Part shown: positions 53,831 to 57,550 of the stretch, one piece after another
Layout of the letters: each line of letters opens with the position of its first letter
Position numbering within the stretch: the first letter of the stretch is position 1
Source of the DNA: Nemertoderma westbladi
Taxonomy: Eukaryota > Xenacoelomorpha > Nemertodermatida > Nemertodermatidae
DNA length: 57,550 nucleotides
Assembly: GCA_032718475.1 (NCBI GenBank)
Contig: JAUCBJ010001862.1
Span: 1-57,550, forward strand
Direction of reading: 5' to 3'
Translations under genes and position numbers: made by a program
Notes under the pieces: generated by a model
Database searches by the model: none
What the model was told of the DNA's origin: nothing
The model's input: the letters and a program-made list of their open reading frames with translations, nothing else

Positions 53831-54825
53831 AAGGCACCTGACGCTGCTGTAGGCCCCACACCTGATACAGACTGGGGGAAACACGACATGGACTGGGGGG
53901 GACACATTCCAGATTGCTGGACACACAACACAGACTGGTGGGCATCCGACACAGACTGGGGGGCGCCCAACTGGGAGGAACCCAACATAGACAGGGAGAT
54001 TCCTGACACAAACAAGGGTTCATCCGACTCAGACTGGGTGGCACTCGACATGGACTGATGGACATCAGGCACAGACAGAGGGACACACAACGTGGATTGG
54101 GCGGCACGCGACACATACTGGGGGGCACCCGACACATACTGGGGCACACCCGACACATACTGGGGCACACCCGACACATACTGGGGGCCACACGACACAT
54201 ACTGGGGGGCACCCGACACATACTGGGGGGCACCCGACACATACTGGGGGGCAACCGACACATACTGGGGGGCATCTGACACATACTGGGGGGCACCCAG
54301 CTGGCGGGAACCCGATATAGATAGGGGAGCACCCGACACGGGTATGGGGAAGCACGACATGGATTGGGGGGCAACCAATACGGGCTGGGGAGCACCTGAC
54401 TCAGACAGGGGGGAGCCGGGCACAGACTGGAAGACACCCGGTTCATATATGGGGACATCCATCACAGACTGGGGAGAGCCCGACGCGGATTCCATGAGGT
54501 AGTCAAGTTCATCCAGAGTTGAGTTTATTTGTGGTGTCTCACTTGGTGCCTGGACCCTGCCCTTTTTCGTTGTTGTAGCCTGACTCGTCCGCGGCGAGTT
54601 GGTTAGCATGTAGTCGAGTACGCCGTGGCCCACAGACCCGCTGTAACCGGGAGGCATCACGATGGGAACGGATTCTGAGGCTGTGTGAAACGGGGTCGCT
54701 GTCCTATTGGGCAGCTGAAACGGGGTCGCTGTCCTATTGGGTAGCTGAAACGACGAGCTGGGAGATGAAGCCAGGGTTATATCATGGTCTACCAGGGTCT
54801 CGTCGCCATCTTCTCCTGTTGATGC
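53785..54825 (-). pseudogene. RLE retrotransposon polyprotein, N-terminal part, cut by one amber stop
   Basis: Same frame as the downstream ORF: 53787-53785 is TAG where every neighbouring repeat has CAG (Gln), so one base change split the protein. The frame is open without ATG from the element border and even through the flanking satellite to 54933. The first internal ATG is near 54659 (VPIVMPPG). The sequence is Ser/Pro/Gln-rich with repeats of APQYVSG (54095-54300). No zinc finger or Myb domain, common in R2 N-termini, is seen. Confidence 0.7.
54095..54300 (-). repeat. 21-bp coding minisatellite (APQYVSG units)
   Basis: Nine or ten copies of a 21-bp unit (+ strand ACTGGGGGGCACCCGACACA) in the N-terminal part of the RLE polyprotein, distinct in sequence from the block at 53110 but identical in period. 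Confidence 0.85.
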
Positions 54826-55300
54826 AAGGCGTATTATTTGAAAATTAACATCTTCTCTAGCTTTGTTATTTACAATCCGCAAAACTATGAAGTTATATTG
54901 CTTAAGAGTTCTAAGGGGCGAGCCATGAGGCAAGATGTTTGAGGCTTATTTAGATATATTATTACTTAATTTTGACCCCCCAATAGGCATCTACTACGGC
55001 ATAGGCCATATCTTTTGCGGTGTCATAGAGTAGTCTGAAGTTCCCCTGTCTGCCGCTAGAAGGCGTATTATTTGAAAATTAACATCTTCTCTAGCTTTGT
55101 TATTTACAATCCGCAAAACTATGAAGTTATATTGCTTAAGAGTTCTAAGGGTCGAGCCATGAGGCAAGATGTTTGAGACTTATTTAGATATATTATTACT
55201 TAATTTTGACCCCCCAATCGATATCTATTACAATATGGGCTATATCTTTTGCAGAGTCACAGAGTATTCTGAAGTTCCCAGTCTGCCGCTAGAGGGCGAA
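54826..55300. repeat. ~234-bp satellite, right part
   Basis: The array resumes after the retrotransposon. GTCTGCCGCTAGA boxes lie at about 55049 and 55282, 233 bp apart. The last monomer is diverged and truncated. Confidence 0.85.
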
Positions 55301-55374
55301 ATGTCTCAAAGTGAAAACCATATGGTAGCCATGAATTGGTTACAGGCAATAATACTGCATTTTGCAACGTTAGG

Positions 55375-55452
55375 CCTATTGCTGACCGAACGAAAACTGC
55401 CCTGGTTCATGCAGGGATCGAACCCGTGACATACGGGTGATGTGAATTCAAT
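55375..55452 (-). mobile_element. tRNA-derived SINE fragment
   Basis: The minus strand carries GGGTTCGATCCCTGCATG and CCAGGGCAGTTTTCGTTCGG, the same B box and body as at 21515-21600. The head is cut off by the minisatellite at 55458. Confidence 0.5.
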
Positions 55453-55457
55453 TCATG

Positions 55458-55760
55458 CCTCACTGAGGCAATGAGGCATAGACTATGGCTCACTGAGGCA
55501 GAAACTATGCCTCACTGAGGCACTGAGGCACTGATGCATAGACTATGACTCACTGAGGCATAGACTATGCCTCACTGAGGCATAGACTATGCCTTACTGA
55601 GGCACTGAGGCATAGACTATGACTCACTGAGGCATAGACTATGCCTCACTGAGGCACTGAGGCATAGACTATGCCTCACTGAGGCACTGAGGCGTAGACT
55701 ATGACTCACTGAGGCATAGACTATGCCTCACTGAGGCACTGAGGCATAGACTATGCCTCA
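55458..55760. repeat. Palindromic minisatellite (GCCTCACTGAGGC)
   Basis: About a dozen irregular units of 24-36 bp built from GCCTCACTGAGGC, itself a 13-nt palindrome, and CATAGACTATG, another palindrome. The whole stretch is therefore nearly self-complementary. Confidence 0.85.
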
Positions 55761-55761
55761 T

Positions 55762-55835
55762 AAGGGTCTAAGGACTTCAAGCTGATCATTTGCTTAGTTT
55801 TCTAATTAGAAGATCGTGAGTTCGAACCCTAGAAG
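55762..55835 (+). other. Possible tRNA-like SINE head
   Basis: GAGTTCGAACCC near 55813-55824 is a good B box. Upstream sequence is only loosely tRNA-like and no convincing acceptor stem forms, so this is not called as a tRNA gene. Confidence 0.3.
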
Positions 55836-56185
55836 AGCATTATTATTTTTCCTAGCTCTAGGCTGAATCTAGTGTACACTAGCTTTGACTCTCCCAGCTA
55901 TAGTGATAGTATGCAAACTTGGGAGTTAATGTGCGGTCTTATGAGTAAAGGTCAAGAGATTAGACTTCAGGTTGCCTCCATTGATTCACTCTTCTTAACT
56001 TTATAAAATAACTCAACCCTTATTTAAAGTTTTAAAAATTATGACTTAGTCGACCAATTTTCCAAAGTATATTATAAAAACATATAATTTCTTGAATAAA
56101 TAGACCTAATAGTAATAAATATTGCGGGGTAAATACATTTATAATACTAATATACTTAATAATTATATTATTTATCCATATTTAT
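55836..56185. other. AT-rich intergenic DNA, no gene seen
   Basis: Non-coding DNA between the tRNA-like segment and the palindrome downstream of the C2H2 gene. Repeated CCTAATA and AATACTAATA words only. Confidence 0.4.
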
Positions 56186-56218
56186 TTATCCATAATAATT
56201 ATTAATTATTATGGATAA
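56186..56218. repeat. Perfect 33-nt palindrome
   Basis: Two 16-nt arms (56186-56201 and 56203-56218, left arm TTATCCATAATAATTA) around one T. It lies about 200 bp beyond the stop codon of the C2H2 gene. TTATCCATA and GGATAAATA words recur nearby (56171, 56239). Confidence 0.85.
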
Positions 56219-56415
56219 ATACTCCTAATACTAATATAATTGTTTTGGATAAATAGCCCTAATACTATTATGAAAGGAACTCAAACAAACAAATGTCAAT
56301 AGCGTCGTCCTACGCGGGCATACACTGAACGAGAGTTTTTTTATCATAGGTCTTCGAAAATTAGTAAAAGCTGGTTGATTTACTTTACTTTCATCTCCTC
56401 ATTACCCAACTGTTT

Positions 56416-57276
56416 CTAAATTTTATTCAATTGTTCATTAATTTTCAGTAATTTACTTTTATTTCCCAGAACCTGTCTTAATATCTCTTCTCTATTTTCC
56501 TCATTTTCTTCCGTTTGTTTAATAAATTTCCGCATTTGATTTTTGTTTCCTAATATTTGTCTCAATATCTCTTCTTTATTTTCATCATTCTCTTCTAAAT
56601 GTTTAATAAATTTCTGTAATTTAATTTTACTTCCTAGAACTTGGGTCAATGTCGCCTCTTTATTTTCTTCATTTTCCTTCAAATGTTTAATAATTTTCCG
56701 CAATTGATTCTTATTTCCAAGTAATTGCCTTTTTATTTCCTCATTATCATCATTTTCATCCTCTTCTCCACTTTCCTGATCTTCACTTTCTTTGCCCTCT
56801 TCCCCGCCTTCACTTTCTTCATTCTCTTCCTGACCTTCGCTATCTTCACCCTCTTCTTGACCTTCACTTTCTTCATCCTCTTCCTGATCTTCCTGATCAT
56901 CACTTTCTTCGTTCTCAACTTCACTCTCTTCAACTTCATCCTGACCCTCACTATTTTCAGTCTCCATCTCATCATCCTCTTCTTCTCCATCTTTCTCACT
57001 CAAATTTTCCTCATTTTCTAGGGGTAACTGTTTTTGTATCCCTTTCAAAATATTCATAACTTTATGAAATGTATTTTCCATTGTCTGTTTTATATTTAAT
57101 ATATCACGCTCATCTCTCTTTTTCTTTTCATCTTCACTAAAAATATCTTCGGATTTTTTAAACTTTTTTTGTAATGGAGCCATTAGTTTTTCCTTTCTAT
57201 GTGTTTCCATATGACGCGATAAATTGTCTTGTCTCATTTCTTTATTACAAACCAAACAACTTTCATGTCTATGCAT
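56416..57276 (-). CDS. C2H2 zinc-finger, acidic, coiled-coil protein, 286 residues
   Basis: Minus ATG at 57276. Residues 7-26 form one C2H2 finger (CLVCNKEMRQDNLSRHMETH). Residues 28-60 are basic. 100-185 are almost only Glu/Asp/Ser/Gln/Gly (EGQEE-ESE repeats). The C-terminus holds three and a half 28-residue repeats (pattern EEILRQ-LGNK-LRKFIKHLEEN-ENK), each four heptads long, predicted coiled coil. A nuclear DNA-binding or chromatin role is an inference. Single-finger acidic proteins also occur in large DNA transposons, and no partner gene is inside the window. The ORF is intact and possibly single exon. The stop lies in ATTTTATTCAATTG on the minus strand. Confidence 0.65.
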   Translation of the reverse strand: MHRHESCLVCNKEMRQDNLSRHMETHRKEKLMAPLQKKFKKSEDIFSEDEKKKRDERDILNIKQTMENTFHKVMNILKGIQKQLPLENEENLSEKDGEEEDDEMETENSEGQDEVEESEVENEESDDQEDQEEDEESEGQEEGEDSEGQEENEESEGGEEGKESEDQESGEEDENDDNEEIKRQLLGNKNQLRKIIKHLKENEENKEATLTQVLGSKIKLQKFIKHLEENDENKEEILRQILGNKNQMRKFIKQTEENEENREEILRQVLGNKSKLLKINEQLNKI

Positions 57277-57464
57277 TATATAGCAATGTCAATTGATAAT
57301 ATTGAATTTTAGCTAAATGATTTTACAAAATTTTAAATAAATAAAACTTTTATGAAAATAAATAAAACTTTTTAATATAAAACTTAGAGAATGACTGGGA
57401 ATGCGTTGAACGGGGGCTATTATAGAGGGAGGCTAGAATGGATTATTCAATCCGAGTGCGAGGG

Positions 57465-57520
57465 TGAGTTAGGCAGCCAATCAGGACTCGAGGGAGGAAA
57501 GTTAGACAGCCAATGAGAGA
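57465..57520. promoter_or_regulatory. Duplicated CCAAT boxes upstream of the C2H2 gene
   Basis: GTTAGGCAGCCAATCAGG and GTTAGACAGCCAATGAGA lie about 37 bp apart, 190-240 bp upstream of the minus-strand ATG at 57276. CCAAT boxes work in either orientation and are common in vertebrate and invertebrate promoters. A TATA-like A/T stretch lies between (57330-57385). The function is inferred. Confidence 0.4.
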
Positions 57521-57550
57521 GCAGATGCGAGTATAGTGGTAAAGCGCCAG

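Larger units (their letters stand above)
50086..54825 (-). mobile_element. Non-LTR retrotransposon with restriction-like endonuclease, inserted in satellite
   Basis: The element is bounded by a 12-bp target duplication AAGGCGTATTAT (50074-50085 and 54826-54837) inside the 234-bp satellite. It has one long ORF on the minus strand with RT followed by a Cys-His finger and a PD-(D/E)XK-type nuclease, the architecture of R2/CRE/NeSL/Hero-type elements. There is no poly-A tail and no apurinic-type endonuclease. The 3' UTR is about 126 bp. Which RLE clade it belongs to is unclear. Confidence 0.85.

Noticed and set aside
56725-57021. Plus-strand 98-residue hydrophobic ORF
   Set aside because: Antisense of the GAA/GAG-rich acidic domain of the C2H2 gene, which reads as Phe/Leu/Ile in the opposite strand.

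Overview
The window looks like nuclear DNA from an invertebrate animal, probably marine, and I would weakly favour an invertebrate deuterostome. The evidence is spliced genes with GT..AG introns and phase-1 extracellular-type exons, a fibronectin type II (FN2) module, AT-rich introns, many minisatellites, and a mix of RTE, CR1-like, Penelope, BEL/Pao, Ty3, piggyBac, mariner and tRNA-SINE elements. No prokaryotic or organellar gene organisation is seen. The species cannot be named from the sequence alone.

Host genes. Four copies of an unrecognised secreted domain of about 125 residues, with six cysteines, lie on the + strand. A signal-peptide exon (5312-5372) and three domain exons (6657-7082, 15274-15699, 22117-22523) all join in phase 1 and give a 439-residue protein. 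Further on, an FN2 exon (43316-43504) splices cleanly to a fourth domain exon (44380-44786), either as a second, paralogous gene or as an alternative 3' end. A possible relic of the signal-peptide exon is at 42585. At the right edge, 56416-57276 (- strand) encodes a C2H2 finger protein with an acidic low-complexity middle and a heptad-repeat C-terminus.

Mobile DNA fills most of the rest. The largest element is a 14.3-kb BEL/Pao LTR retrotransposon (24903-39197). It has 1612-bp LTRs that look nearly identical, a perfect TTTAT target duplication, an uninterrupted 2205-residue Gag-Pol, a short upstream ORF overlapping the Gag-Pol start by ATGA, and an unusual 866-residue third ORF. That ORF resembles a divergent DEDD 3'-5' exonuclease followed by a zinc-knuckle cluster. 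A frameshifted relative of its C-terminal half lies at 47690-49052. A second large element (50086-54825, - strand) is a non-LTR retrotransposon with an RT and a C-terminal restriction-like endonuclease; it sits in a 234-bp satellite with a 12-bp target duplication. A broken RTE element (about 8400-11722) and several RTE fragments, a Penelope-like fragment, a piggyBac transposase with one stop and one frameshift, a mariner-like remnant, several TIR-bearing non-autonomous elements and several LINE, Ty3 and SINE fragments make up the remainder.

Layout: 1-5300 is LINE debris and AT-rich DNA. 5312-22600 is the secreted-protein gene with transposon-filled introns. 22985-24760 is repeat, LINE and Penelope debris. 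24903-39197 is BEL/Pao. 39466-42191 is piggyBac material. 42585-45520 is the FN2 gene region ending in a 36-bp minisatellite. 45558-49250 is mostly non-coding plus the zinc-protein relic. 49660-55300 is the satellite with the RLE retrotransposon. 55375-57550 is SINE, minisatellite, palindrome and the C2H2 gene. The most promising undescribed items are BEL ORF3 with its relative, and the six-cysteine domain family.
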